A DNA stretch of 60,989 bases from the NCBI GenBank assembly GCA_946699565.1, contig CAMPDW010000013.1, positions 1 through 60,989 of the forward strand, in the 5' to 3' direction. Position 1 is the stretch's first letter. Every line of letters starts with the position of its first letter. Below are positions 18,232-27,721 of this stretch, one piece after another. Origin of the DNA: an uncultured Commensalibacter sp. (lineage in GTDB: Bacteria > Pseudomonadota > Alphaproteobacteria > Acetobacterales > Acetobacteraceae). Both the position numbers and the translations under genes were made by a program. Below the pieces are notes generated by a model that was given only the letters and a program-made list of their open reading frames with translations, was not told where the DNA came from and ran no database searches.

Positions 18232-20445
18232 ATGCTTCAATATCTTAGTCAACTCAACGATACACAACGAAAAGCTGTTGAAACAACTGAAGGTCCCGTT
18301 CTGGTGCTAGCTGGTGCAGGAACAGGCAAGACACGCGTTTTAACAACACGTTTTGCTCATATTCTACTTTCTGGTAAAGCCTATCCTAATCAAATTCTTG
18401 CAGTAACCTTTACTAATAAAGCTTCAAAAGAAATGAGTGAAAGAATTACCCATCTCATACAACAGCCTGTTGATGGGCTATGGTTAGGTAGTTTTCACAA
18501 AATATGTGCGCGGATGTTGAGACAAAACGCTAAGCTTGTAAATCTAAATACAAATTTTACCATTCTTGATACAGATGATCAATTACGTCTTATTAAGCAA
18601 ATTATTCGTAATTATGCAATCGATACAAAGAAAATGCCGCCTCAACTCGTTCTTGGCAACATCCAATTCTGGAAAGATAAAGGATATTCACCAATTAATC
18701 TACCTGCAGACGAAACAAATAATTACGACAATCAGATTTTTATAAAAATTTATACTGAATATCAAAAAAGATTACAAGAAATCAATGCATGTGACTTTGG
18801 CGATTTAATGTTACATATGTTTAATATATTTCATCAATATCCAAATATATTGCAAAAATACCAGCGTTATTTTACCTATATTATGGTTGATGAATATCAG
18901 GATACGAACACCATACAATATTTATGGTTACGATTATTAGCACAAAAGCCGAATCAACTAGCAAATATTTGTTGTGTGGGAGATGATGATCAATCCATTT
19001 ACTCTTGGCGAGGAGCTGATGTAACGAATATTCTTCGTTTTGAAAAAGATTTTCCTAGCGCTAAAATTATTTGTTTGGAAAATAATTACCGATCAACCTC
19101 TACGATTTTAAAAGCTGCCTCTGGTCTTATAGCATTTAATTCACAGCGGTTTGAAAAAACATTACATGCAACCAATTCAGCTTTAAAAGGAGATAAAATT
19201 CAAATAATTCCTACCTATGATTCCAATGAAGAGGCAAGAACAATATGCCAAACTATTATTAATCTTCATCAAAAAGGAAAACGTTACGGTGACATGGCTA
19301 TCTTGATGCGCACGAGTTCACAGACACGCCCATTTGAAGAATGTTTGATAAAACTAGGCATTCCTTATAACATTATCAGTGGTGTGCGTTTTTATGAGCG
19401 TGCGGAAATCAGAGATATTATTGCTTATATGCGAATAGTTTCTCAACCCGCTGATGACCTTGCTTTCGAAAGAATAATCAATGTTCCCAAAAGAGGAATA
19501 GGAAAAGCTGCCTTACAAAAACTTCATCTTCTTTCCAGAAAATACGCTTTTCCCTTGACTAAAAGTGCTGATTTTGCTTTAAAACAGCAAGATCTTAAAG
19601 GTAAAGTTGCATCTGAATTATCTCAACTTATCAATTTATTTGACCATACGCGCTCTTCATTAAAACAAGATGGACATTTAAAAGCTATTGATGATTTAAT
19701 CCACAAATGCGGATATATTGAGATGTGGCTACAAAACCAGTCTATCGAAGCACAGGGAAAACTTGAAAATATTCAAGAACTTTTCCAGGCCATGTCAGAA
19801 TTTCCAACATTAGAAGCTTTTTTAGAACATATTTCATTGATCATGGATAATGATGGAATAAGTGGTGATGATAAAGTGAATTTAATGACCATCCATGCAG
19901 CTAAAGGGTTAGAATTTGATTGTGTTTTTTTACCTGGCTGGGAAGAAGGCTTGTTTCCGTCCCAAAGAACACTTGATGAAAATGGTTTGAATGGTTTAGA
20001 GGAAGAAAGAAGACTGGCATATGTTGGTATAACCCGTGCAAAACATAATCTTTTTATTTCCTATACAGCCAATCGACAAATTTACGGAAATTGGCAATCC
20101 GCTGTTCCAAGCCGGTTTATCGAGGAACTACCCAATCAATTCATTAATAATTATACATCGAAAAACAATACTTATCATAAGAATTCTGGTTATTTTGATC
20201 ATCTGAATATCAAAAACAATTATCCAGTCTTTACAGCTTTTACACAACAAGAAGTTAAATTTATCCCGAAAAAAATTAATAAGCTAGAACCCAAGGCAAA
20301 AAACATCGTAGTGGGATCACGTGTTTTTCATCAAAAATTTGGTTATGGCACTGTATTGAAGACAGAACAAAATAAACTTGAAATTGACTTTGAAAAATCT
20401 GGTATAAAACACGTTATGGATAGCTTTGTGACTTTATCATCATGA
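18232..20445 (+). CDS. pcrA: UvrD/PcrA-type superfamily I DNA helicase
   Basis: This 3'-5' DNA helicase acts in nucleotide excision repair, mismatch repair or fork clearance. The 737 residues show the full SF1A set: the Q-motif LNDTQRKAV at 7-15, Walker A GAGTGKTR near 28-37, TFTNKAS, and the DEYQDTN box near 222. QSIYSWRGAD, NYRST, VNLMTIHAAKGLEFD and YVGITRAK follow. The C-terminal 60 residues form a Tudor-like tail (GSRVFHQKFGYGTVL) as in PcrA and UvrD. It starts a four-gene run and overlaps prmA by four bases (ATGA). Confidence 0.94.
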   Translation: MLQYLSQLNDTQRKAVETTEGPVLVLAGAGTGKTRVLTTRFAHILLSGKAYPNQILAVTFTNKASKEMSERITHLIQQPVDGLWLGSFHKICARMLRQNAKLVNLNTNFTILDTDDQLRLIKQIIRNYAIDTKKMPPQLVLGNIQFWKDKGYSPINLPADETNNYDNQIFIKIYTEYQKRLQEINACDFGDLMLHMFNIFHQYPNILQKYQRYFTYIMVDEYQDTNTIQYLWLRLLAQKPNQLANICCVGDDDQSIYSWRGADVTNILRFEKDFPSAKIICLENNYRSTSTILKAASGLIAFNSQRFEKTLHATNSALKGDKIQIIPTYDSNEEARTICQTIINLHQKGKRYGDMAILMRTSSQTRPFEECLIKLGIPYNIISGVRFYERAEIRDIIAYMRIVSQPADDLAFERIINVPKRGIGKAALQKLHLLSRKYAFPLTKSADFALKQQDLKGKVASELSQLINLFDHTRSSLKQDGHLKAIDDLIHKCGYIEMWLQNQSIEAQGKLENIQELFQAMSEFPTLEAFLEHISLIMDNDGISGDDKVNLMTIHAAKGLEFDCVFLPGWEEGLFPSQRTLDENGLNGLEEERRLAYVGITRAKHNLFISYTANRQIYGNWQSAVPSRFIEELPNQFINNYTSKNNTYHKNSGYFDHLNIKNNYPVFTAFTQQEVKFIPKKINKLEPKAKNIVVGSRVFHQKFGYGTVLKTEQNKLEIDFEKSGIKHVMDSFVTLSS

Positions 20446-21347
20446 CATTACAAACAAAAAGACATACTACTACACTCGAAACTATATCTTTTATTGTTCC
20501 TGAAAAACATATTGAAATTTTTGAACATGCTTTATCAACTGTATGCCCTACTGTTGGAATTTTTGAAGAAGATGAAACCAAAAATCTTTGGCGCTTGGAG
20601 GGAATCAAAGATACAGGTTATGGGGATAACGAGCTTAATAGTGCGCTCACTTTAGCAAGCAATTTAACTCAATTTTCACCAACCCTTCAAAAACATTCAA
20701 CTGAAACTGAAGGATGGTTGGCAAAAACATATGAATCTTTTCCCGCTCAAGAAGTAGGTAAACGTTTTATTATTCAAGGTACTCACCTGCATAATATCAG
20801 ATCTCCATCCCGGATTGTCTTAACGCTAGATGCTGGTATAGCCTTTGGTTCAGGAGAACATGGATCAACACGGGGATGTTTAATCGCGCTGGAAAAAATA
20901 TCCTACATAAAACCTGATAAGATCCTTGATCTTGGTTGTGGTTCTGGAATTTTAGCAATGGCGGCCGCCGCCTTATTTCATAAAAAAGTACTTGCGATTG
21001 ATATTGACCCTTGGTCTATTCGAGCAACAAGAGAAAATGCTAAAAGAAATCACTTGAATCACCTCATTCATTGTGAAGTTGGTAATGGCTGGTTATCCAC
21101 TGCTATTCGTAAAGAGTCTCCTTTTGATTTAGTCTTTGCAAATATTCTTGCCCGTCCACTTTGCAAAATGGCAAAACAACTTTCCAAAAATCTTAATGAT
21201 GGAGGTATCGTCATATTATCAGGGCTTTTAAAAAGCCAAAGAGCAATGGTTTTATTAGCTCATCAAAAACAAGGATTAAAACTCAAAAACCAAATTATTC
21301 AAGACTATTGGGCGACCCTTATTCTCAGTAAGTCAAAAACATCATGA
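20442..21347 (+). CDS. prmA: Ribosomal protein L11 methyltransferase
   Basis: PrmA trimethylates the N-terminus and lysines of L11. The 301-residue protein has a substrate-recruiting N-terminal domain of about 120 residues. A SAM domain follows with LDAGIAFGSGEHGSTRGCL, the GxGxG loop ILDLGCGSGILAMAA near residue 164, and FANILARPL in the catalytic region. The start overlaps the helicase stop and its own stop overlaps the next start, both as ATGA. The gene therefore belongs to a coupled pcrA-prmA-GNAT run. Confidence 0.93.
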   Translation: MTLQTKRHTTTLETISFIVPEKHIEIFEHALSTVCPTVGIFEEDETKNLWRLEGIKDTGYGDNELNSALTLASNLTQFSPTLQKHSTETEGWLAKTYESFPAQEVGKRFIIQGTHLHNIRSPSRIVLTLDAGIAFGSGEHGSTRGCLIALEKISYIKPDKILDLGCGSGILAMAAAALFHKKVLAIDIDPWSIRATRENAKRNHLNHLIHCEVGNGWLSTAIRKESPFDLVFANILARPLCKMAKQLSKNLNDGGIVILSGLLKSQRAMVLLAHQKQGLKLKNQIIQDYWATLILSKSKTS

Positions 21348-21856
21348 TTCAAATTCGTCACGCTTTAATATCTGATCTTAAAACTATTCTTACGATTATC
21401 AATCATGAAATTATTTATGGCACTGCTTTTTGGATGACTAAAACCCAAACTCAGGATGAACAATTAGAATGGTTTAAAAACCATAAAAAAGAAAATTTTC
21501 CAATTTTTGTAGCTGTTGATGAAAAACAGCAGATATTAGGATTTGCAACTTATAATCATTTTAGAGCTTATGATGGTTTCAAACATACTGTGGAACATTC
21601 CATATATCTTATTCCCGAAGCTCAAAATAAAGGTCTGGGTAAACAATTGATGCAACATTTAATTAATTATGCAACACAACATCATATACATGTTATGATT
21701 GCCGCAATTACAGCTGATAATCAGGCTTCTATTCGATTGCATGAATGGTTTGGTTTTAAAAATGGCGGTATTTTACCTCAAACTGGACTGAAATTTAATA
21801 AATGGCTTGATTTACTTTTCATGTATAAAATTCTAAATTCTAGTGAAAATTCCTGA
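21344..21856 (+). CDS. GNAT N-acetyltransferase, phosphinothricin-acetyltransferase-like
   Basis: This 170-residue acetyl-CoA-dependent N-acetyltransferase starts IRHALISDLKTILTIINHEI. It has the acetyl-CoA loop NKGLGKQLM (Q/RxxGxG/A type) near residue 107 and the family motif AAITADNQASIRLHEWFGF. This layout is that of the PAT/YncA group, whose members act on small amino-acid-like molecules including phosphinothricin and methionine derivatives. The natural substrate is unknown. It overlaps prmA by four bases. Confidence 0.82.
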   Translation: MIQIRHALISDLKTILTIINHEIIYGTAFWMTKTQTQDEQLEWFKNHKKENFPIFVAVDEKQQILGFATYNHFRAYDGFKHTVEHSIYLIPEAQNKGLGKQLMQHLINYATQHHIHVMIAAITADNQASIRLHEWFGFKNGGILPQTGLKFNKWLDLLFMYKILNSSENS

Positions 21857-21875
21857 ATTGAATTGATCTATTTAA

Positions 21876-23630
21876 ATGAAATACTCTGAAAAACTTACAT
21901 TACTTCGTTTATTACTTGTTCAAGAACATCTTGATGGCTATATTCTTCAAAGAAGAGATGAATTTCTTAATGAATATGTTGCTCCTTACGCCGAACGTCT
22001 GGCCTGGTTAACAGGATTTACAGGAAGTACAGGTCTGGCCGTTATATTACATCATAAAGCAGCTGTATTTTCAGATGGTCGATATAGTTTACAAATGCAG
22101 CAAGAGTTAGATCCTAAATTTTGGGAACATTATCATTTATTTCAACACTCCCCTATTCAGTGGCTTGCTGAACAAAATTCAAACCATATAAAATTGGGTT
22201 ATGACCCAAAAATCTTTAGTGAAAAAGATTTAGAAATTTTTAAAAATAATTATGTAAATTTATTTCCATGTAAAAATAATTTAATTGATAAAATATGGTC
22301 TGATCAACCTACCTATCCTGCTCATCCGATTGTTCCTCATCCAATAAAATATTCTGGATTAACGCATCACAAAAAAATATCAAAATTACAAAAAGAATTA
22401 AAAAAGAATAAGATAGAAGCTTATATTTTTTGTGATCCTGCTTCAATTTGCTGGCTTTTAAATATTCGCGGTTCAGATATACCCTATACACCTATTCCGC
22501 TTGTATATGCGATTTTATATCAAAATAAAGTAATTTTATATGCTGAACCAAATCAATATTCATCTGAATTAAAAAAATTTCTTGGTTATAAAATTCAATT
22601 AAAATCCCGACATGATTTATTAAAAGATTTACATCATTTAATAAATGTAAAAATTGGTTTTGATAAAAGTCAGACACCAATCTGGTTTATTCAACAATTT
22701 GCCAATAACAATGTTACACTATATGAACATTGTAATCCCATTCTATATTTGAAAACTTGTAAAAATAATATTGAACAAAATGGTGCTATCAACGCTCATA
22801 TCCGTGACGGAATTGCAATGTGCCGTTTTTTATATTGGCTTGAAGAACATGGCATTAATAAAAATGAAATAGAAGTAGCGCATCAATTAAATCAATTCAG
22901 AATTAATACAGGAAAAGATTTTTATCAAGAAGAAAGTTTTCCTGCCATTTCAGCTGTTGGTAAAAATGGTGCAATTATTCATTATCAAGCAACCCAGAAA
23001 AAATGCGCAATATTGAAAGAAAATCAACTTTATCTCATTGACAGTGGTGGGCAATATAAAGACGGCACCACAGATATTACGCGTACTGTCTGGTTAGGCA
23101 AGGATTATGCACCTCAATCTTTACAAGAAAAGGCAACTCTAGTTCTAAAAGGTCATATTGCTCTTGCTGCTGCTTTATTTCCAAATGGTACAACAGGAAG
23201 CCGTCTTGACGTTCTTGCGCGTTATGCTCTATGGCAACAAGGATTAGATTATGATCATGGTACAGGACATGGCGTTGGCAGTTTCCTCTCCGTTCATGAA
23301 GGACCATGTCGCATTTCATCTTCACCCTTCTCCACAGCCCTTGAAGAAGGAATGATTTTGTCCAATGAGCCAGGTTATTATCTACCAAATCATTACGGTA
23401 TAAGATTAGAAAATTTATTATTAGTTCGTCGATCATCTTTTAAAAACTTTTTAAAATTTCAACCTTTAACGTTGGTTCCTTTTGATTGGAAAATCATTAA
23501 GACTGATTTGCTAACTAAACAAGAAAAAAGTTGGTTAAAAACTTATCATCAACTTATTCTTGATAAAATTCATCCTTTTTTAAATCAAGATGAACAAAAC
23601 TGGCTCGTAAAAGTATGCACATTCATTTGA
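21876..23630 (+). CDS. pepP: Xaa-Pro aminopeptidase (M24B, aminopeptidase P)
   Basis: This metallopeptidase removes N-terminal residues followed by proline. The 584 residues match the long, three-domain form: two creatinase-like N-terminal domains (residues 1-300) and a pita-bread catalytic domain. The dimetal ligands are an Asp in LIDSGGQYKDG near 389, an Asp in TTDITRTVW near 400, His in GTGHGVGSF near 465, Glu in SNEPGYY near 498 and Glu in GIRLENLL near 512. It follows the GNAT gene by 19 bases and closes the run started by pcrA. Confidence 0.93.
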   Translation: MKYSEKLTLLRLLLVQEHLDGYILQRRDEFLNEYVAPYAERLAWLTGFTGSTGLAVILHHKAAVFSDGRYSLQMQQELDPKFWEHYHLFQHSPIQWLAEQNSNHIKLGYDPKIFSEKDLEIFKNNYVNLFPCKNNLIDKIWSDQPTYPAHPIVPHPIKYSGLTHHKKISKLQKELKKNKIEAYIFCDPASICWLLNIRGSDIPYTPIPLVYAILYQNKVILYAEPNQYSSELKKFLGYKIQLKSRHDLLKDLHHLINVKIGFDKSQTPIWFIQQFANNNVTLYEHCNPILYLKTCKNNIEQNGAINAHIRDGIAMCRFLYWLEEHGINKNEIEVAHQLNQFRINTGKDFYQEESFPAISAVGKNGAIIHYQATQKKCAILKENQLYLIDSGGQYKDGTTDITRTVWLGKDYAPQSLQEKATLVLKGHIALAAALFPNGTTGSRLDVLARYALWQQGLDYDHGTGHGVGSFLSVHEGPCRISSSPFSTALEEGMILSNEPGYYLPNHYGIRLENLLLVRRSSFKNFLKFQPLTLVPFDWKIIKTDLLTKQEKSWLKTYHQLILDKIHPFLNQDEQNWLVKVCTFI

Positions 23631-23729
23631 TAGGTTACGACTTTATAAATCCTTTGATCAATGCTAAATAAAGTAAGAAATTAATTTATATTTAATTTAT
23701 TTGTTAAAAAACAATCCGAAAGTAAGATT

Positions 23730-24758
23730 ATGTCAAATCACTCTTTAATTCCAGCTACACTTATTCCTGGTGATGGAATTGGTCCTGAAATCGTGAGATC
23801 AACTATTGAAATTTTAGATACGATAAAAGCTCCTTTTCAATGGGATAAACAATTAGCAGGTATGGCTGGTGTAGATTCATCTGGTGATCCATTACCTCAA
23901 AAAACGTTAGAAAGCATCCATAAAACTGGATTGGTTCTTAAAGGTCCATTAACTACCCCTGTTGGAAAAGGATTTCGTTCTATTAACGTAACACTACGTA
24001 AAGAATTCGGTCTTTACGCAAATGTTCGACCAACTAAAACCTTAATTAAAGGTGGAAGATTTGAAAATATTGATATCGTAGTTGTTCGTGAAAACCTTGA
24101 AGGTTTTTATGCTGCAATGGAAAATCATATTCCCATTGATGATGATTTAAAAGCAATCGCAACCTGTGCAGGTTATACATCCCGTAAAGAATGTAGAAGA
24201 ATTGTTAAATTTGCTTTTGATTATGCTATTCAAAATAATCGTAAAAAAGTTACCTTGGTTCATAAAGCAAATATTTTGAAAGAACTTTGCGGACTATTTC
24301 TTGAAGAAGGTCGTAAAGTTGCTAAAGAATATGAAGGTAAAATTGCTTGTGAAGAACGTATCGTTGATGCCTGTTCCATGGAATTAGTCATTAAACCTGA
24401 AACATATGATGTTATTGTAACAACCAATCTATTTGGGGATATTCTCTCAGATTTAACATCTGGTTTAACAGGTGGATTAGGACTTGCACCTGGTGCCAAT
24501 ATTGGTGAAAAAACGGCAATGTTTGAAGCTGTTCATGGATCTGCACCAGATATTGCTGGTAAAAATTGTGCAAACCCTATCGCTGTTTTAAGAGCTGCAG
24601 CTTTAATGTTAAGACATGTAAAACGTGATGAACTTGCAACACGTATTGATAAAGCAATTTATAAAGTCGTCGTTGAAGATAAAGTTAGAACACGTGATCT
24701 TGGTGGAAATGCTTCAACCAAAGATATTACAGCAGCATTAAAACAAGCTGTATCCTAA
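23730..24758 (+). CDS. icd: NAD-type isocitrate dehydrogenase (isocitrate/isopropylmalate dehydrogenase family)
   Basis: This 342-residue enzyme is predicted to oxidise isocitrate to 2-oxoglutarate in the TCA cycle. The beta-decarboxylating dehydrogenase fold is shown by TLIPGDGIGPEIV at the N-terminus and the substrate loop FRSINVTLRKEFGLYANVRP near residue 91. ENLEGFYAAMEN, the Lys/Asp set and the dinucleotide segment LFGDILSDLTSGLTGGLGLAPGAN follow. The Ser-Ile-Asn substrate loop points to isocitrate rather than 3-isopropylmalate. The short, IDH3-like form, unlike the 400-residue NADP enzyme, is usual in acetic acid bacteria. It is monocistronic. Confidence 0.85.
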   Translation: MSNHSLIPATLIPGDGIGPEIVRSTIEILDTIKAPFQWDKQLAGMAGVDSSGDPLPQKTLESIHKTGLVLKGPLTTPVGKGFRSINVTLRKEFGLYANVRPTKTLIKGGRFENIDIVVVRENLEGFYAAMENHIPIDDDLKAIATCAGYTSRKECRRIVKFAFDYAIQNNRKKVTLVHKANILKELCGLFLEEGRKVAKEYEGKIACEERIVDACSMELVIKPETYDVIVTTNLFGDILSDLTSGLTGGLGLAPGANIGEKTAMFEAVHGSAPDIAGKNCANPIAVLRAAALMLRHVKRDELATRIDKAIYKVVVEDKVRTRDLGGNASTKDITAALKQAVS

Positions 24759-24919
24759 AGATTTATAATCTTCATTTTGTATAGATTTTATATTATGTAT
24801 TTTGTAAACTAAGGTAATAATTTTAAAATAAAAAACATAGCATTTATTTTATATTTAACTTTTTTTTCAGAATTATTATACTTGTTTGCAAAATATTTAT
24901 ATTTAAGGAGATTTTCATT

Positions 24920-25255
24920 ATGGCTAAATATTGCAAAAAAATCTGGAAAGCTATTATTGGCCTTGGATTTGCTGCATGTGGAACAAGTAAAATATTAGGT
25001 GCCAGTATTCAGGAAAAAAGATTTTCTGAAATGAATTGGTCTAAAACAAATATGAGATTAGTAGGCGCTCTTGAAGTTACTGGCGCTTCTATGTTGTTAT
25101 GTAAAAAAACAACAAAATTAGGTGCGTTGATTATGCTAGCATCAACTGCATGTTTATTTTCAGCTAGTCTTAAACACAAAAGAAAACAAGAGCTAGCCCT
25201 TGATAGTGTTGGTATTTTTGCGGCTTTATCGCTTTTACGTTGCAAAAAAAATTAA
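24920..25255 (+). CDS. Small DoxX-like membrane protein
   Basis: This 111-residue protein has about three or four hydrophobic segments. The pattern is a first helix with GFAACGTSKILG, a loop with FSEMNW, and a second helix starting MRLVGALEVTGASMLL. This matches DoxX-type membrane proteins, often linked to quinone or thiol redox functions, but identity is low and no catalytic residue can be named. A strong ribosome site (AAGGAGA) precedes the ATG. A 16-base hairpin terminator follows immediately. Confidence 0.55.
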   Translation: MAKYCKKIWKAIIGLGFAACGTSKILGASIQEKRFSEMNWSKTNMRLVGALEVTGASMLLCKKTTKLGALIMLASTACLFSASLKHKRKQELALDSVGIFAALSLLRCKKN

Positions 25256-25270
25256 AATCAAGAGTTTTAC

Positions 25271-25310
25271 ATCCCTTTTATTATAATCTATTTATTATAA
25301 TAAAAGGGAT
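25271..25310 (+). terminator. Intrinsic terminator after the DoxX-like gene
   Basis: A perfect 16-base stem (25271-25286 against 25295-25310; arm ATCCCTTTTATTATAA) with an eight-base loop is followed by TTTTATT. It lies 15 bases after the stop at 25255 and 22 bases before the nickel/cobalt permease, so the latter needs its own start or readthrough. Confidence 0.85.
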
Positions 25311-25332
25311 TTTTATTCGTTAAGGGATTTTA

Positions 25333-26352
25333 ATGCAACGTTTATCTAATAAACCTATAAACTCAGTTTTTTCTATTTATTTTATTTTAATATTAGCAAA
25401 TATCTTTGCATGGATATGGGCTTTAAAATCTTTTTATTTCTCCTCCCTTCTTTTAAATACAGCCTTTCTCGCATGGGTATTTGGATTACGTCACGCTGTA
25501 GATGCAGATCATATTGCTGCCATTGATAATGTTGTAAGACAATTCACCCAACATAAAAAACCATCATTAGCAACTGGACTTTGGTTTGCATTGGGTCATT
25601 CAAGTATTGTTATTCTTTTTTGTTTAATAGTTGCTTTATTTGCCAATCGTTTCAAAAGCCAAATCGAAGCATTCCAGTTGGTTGGTGGAACCTTAGCCAT
25701 ATTTATCTCTGGAAGTTTTTTATTAATCATTGCTTTTATAAATTTTTTTATATTTTTAAAAATATGGAAAATATTTAAAAAATTTCGTGCAAATAAATTC
25801 CATTCCATTGAGAATATAGATAATATTCTTGCAACCAGAGGCTTTTTAACTCGCTTTCTAAAACCAGCTTTTCAAATGGTTTCAAAAGAATGGCATATGT
25901 TTCCTTTAGGATTTTTATTCGGTCTTGGTTTTGATACAGCCACTGAAATTGGTTTACTAGGAATAGCTGCAATTCAAGCTGCAAAAGGAATGTCCACATG
26001 GGATATCATGATTTTTCCCGTTTTATTTACCTGTGGAATGACATTGATTGATACAACCGACAGTATAGTCATGACTGGAGCTTATAATTGGGCATTTAAA
26101 GAACCTTTAAGAAAACTTTGGTATAACCTTACAATGACAGGAATTTCAATTTTAGTCGCTATTGTTATTGGAGGAATTGAAATTCTTGAATTACTCCAAG
26201 AAAAATTTCAACTTTCTGGCTTTTTTTGGGATCAAATCCAAAAAATTCAAGAAAACTTAGGATCAGCAGGATTTATAATTATCAGTATTTTTATTCTCTG
26301 TTGGATATCCTCATTTACTATTTTTCATAAATTTAAAAAACAACTTAGTTAA
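25333..26352 (+). CDS. NiCoT-family nickel/cobalt permease (HoxN/NixA type)
   Basis: This 339-residue inner-membrane importer of Ni2+ and/or Co2+ has about eight membrane segments. The signature RHAVDADHIAAIDN in the second segment holds the His-Asp-His metal site of this family. A second conserved region, LGFDTATEIGLLG, and the TCGMTLIDTTDSI motif follow. No nickel enzyme genes are visible nearby, so the metal's use is unknown. It is separated from the DoxX-like gene by a terminator and converges on the lipoprotein gene with a four-base gap. Confidence 0.9.
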   Translation: MQRLSNKPINSVFSIYFILILANIFAWIWALKSFYFSSLLLNTAFLAWVFGLRHAVDADHIAAIDNVVRQFTQHKKPSLATGLWFALGHSSIVILFCLIVALFANRFKSQIEAFQLVGGTLAIFISGSFLLIIAFINFFIFLKIWKIFKKFRANKFHSIENIDNILATRGFLTRFLKPAFQMVSKEWHMFPLGFLFGLGFDTATEIGLLGIAAIQAAKGMSTWDIMIFPVLFTCGMTLIDTTDSIVMTGAYNWAFKEPLRKLWYNLTMTGISILVAIVIGGIEILELLQEKFQLSGFFWDQIQKIQENLGSAGFIIISIFILCWISSFTIFHKFKKQLS

Positions 26353-26356
26353 TTTC

Positions 26357-26824
26357 TTACATTTTTCCTAATATGGATGATAATGCATTAAGATCTTGTT
26401 GAGAAGGGTTTGCCATAATTTTGGATCTTTTTGCATTATAATAATCCAACATCTTTTCTTGAGATTTTAATTGTTGTTGGGTCATTGTATGATTAGCACG
26501 CGCATCTTGCAGTTTTTTCCTCACTACCCAAGCCTTATTATCGATTTGAGTTAACTGATTTCTCCTTTTATCTAATTGTGATTGTAATTCAATTGATTGA
26601 TTATGAGCTTGAACAGCATTTTGCTGTTGTACCATTGCATTTTGTTGTTCATATTGCAATTGATTATTTAAATTTTGTGAACGCTTATTATATCCACTTC
26701 CGACTGAACACCCCAATCCGGAAAAAAAATCTGTTTGGTTAGGATCACAGCTTTGAGGGTTAGAACAGTTTGTAAATAAAATAAGCGATGTTAACGGCAT
26801 TAAATATTGAACTATTTTCTTCAT
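26357..26824 (-). CDS. Putative secreted coiled-coil protein or lipoprotein
   Basis: This 155-residue protein has an N-terminal signal (MKKIVQYLMPLTSLILFTNC). The Cys at residue 20 could be lipidated, but the -1 residue is Asn and -3 is Phe, so the lipobox is weak. The mature part is Gln/Asn-rich and mostly helical, with heptad-like spacing at about residues 55-130 (LQYEQQNAMVQQQNAV, then LDKRRNQLTQID). It lies 27 bases downstream of the glycine-zipper lipoprotein and shares its Gln-rich, coiled-coil style, so the two probably work together in the envelope. Function is unknown. Confidence 0.55.
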   Translation of the reverse strand: MKKIVQYLMPLTSLILFTNCSNPQSCDPNQTDFFSGLGCSVGSGYNKRSQNLNNQLQYEQQNAMVQQQNAVQAHNQSIELQSQLDKRRNQLTQIDNKAWVVRKKLQDARANHTMTQQQLKSQEKMLDYYNAKRSKIMANPSQQDLNALSSILGKM

Positions 26825-26851
26825 ATTAACTTCTTCTCACTTACTATTAAG

Positions 26852-27523
26852 CTATCCTGCTGGTTGATTGTTCATAGCATTTACCAGAATATTTTCAGCA
26901 TATTTTAAGCGATCAACAGCTTTATCCGTTGTTTGAGCATTTTGTTCAAATCTTTGATCATGAGAAACTTGTGCATATTGGCGCATTTGTCGACTTTGAT
27001 CAGAGTAGTAATTAATTTTATCACTTAATTGTGCTGACTGATTTTTCAAATGCGATAATTGATTATTATATTGTTTTATTGTAATTCTTTTTGAAGCAAT
27101 TTGTTGATTCAAATTAGCCAATTCATTTTGTAATGAAGCAATTTGTTGAGATGCTTGTTGAGCATCTGCATTTGCATTTAATGCAATTTGATGAGCCACA
27201 GCAATTTGTTGATTAAGTTGATCTTCTTGTAATTGTTGCTGCTCTGTGCGATGGGCAACCATATAACCTACACCTGTTCCAAGTGCAGCACCACCTAAAG
27301 AACCAATTAGTGCTCCTTTTCCATGTCCAGCCAAACCACCGACAAGTGCACCTAATGCTGCACCAGATAAAGCACCCTCGCCTAGAGTTCGATTATATTG
27401 TGCATTTCTTTGTTGTTGTTGATTTTGTGCAGGCGATAAATTTGGATTATATGCTGGAGTACATGCTATTAATGAAACACAAAAACAACCAATAATAATT
27501 TTTGTTAAATAAGATTTGAACAT
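26852..27523 (-). CDS. Glycine-zipper lipoprotein with coiled-coil tail
   Basis: This is a 223-residue predicted lipoprotein. The signal ends in the lipobox LIAC (Cys at residue 21). A glycine-zipper hairpin follows at about residues 48-91 (GALSGAALGALVGGLAG, then GALIGSLGGAALGTGVGYM), able to insert in a membrane as two packed helices. Residues 95-215 form a long Gln/Asn/Ala-rich helical region with heptads. Similar zipper domains occur in outer-membrane lipoproteins such as SlyB, but the long tail is not part of that family. It is followed by the related gene at 26357 and divergent from the esterase. Confidence 0.7.
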   Translation of the reverse strand: MFKSYLTKIIIGCFCVSLIACTPAYNPNLSPAQNQQQQRNAQYNRTLGEGALSGAALGALVGGLAGHGKGALIGSLGGAALGTGVGYMVAHRTEQQQLQEDQLNQQIAVAHQIALNANADAQQASQQIASLQNELANLNQQIASKRITIKQYNNQLSHLKNQSAQLSDKINYYSDQSRQMRQYAQVSHDQRFEQNAQTTDKAVDRLKYAENILVNAMNNQPAG

Positions 27524-27721
27524 AGTTGACCTAAATACTATTTAATAATAAAATCTAATTTAAACTAAAATAAAACCTAATCCAATTTCGAATAAATCTT
27601 ATAATTTATGAATATCACATCTAAGTTGTAATTTTATCACTTTTGGCTAATTATCATTTTTCTGTTTTTTAGTTATTTTAAAATTCAATTTTTAAAAAAT
27701 TATTTAAAAAGTTTAAACAAT

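Noticed and set aside
26357-27523. Glycine-zipper pair as a toxin-antitoxin module
   Set aside because: Both products have secretion signals and long coiled-coil parts; neither looks like a cytoplasmic antitoxin or a small toxin.
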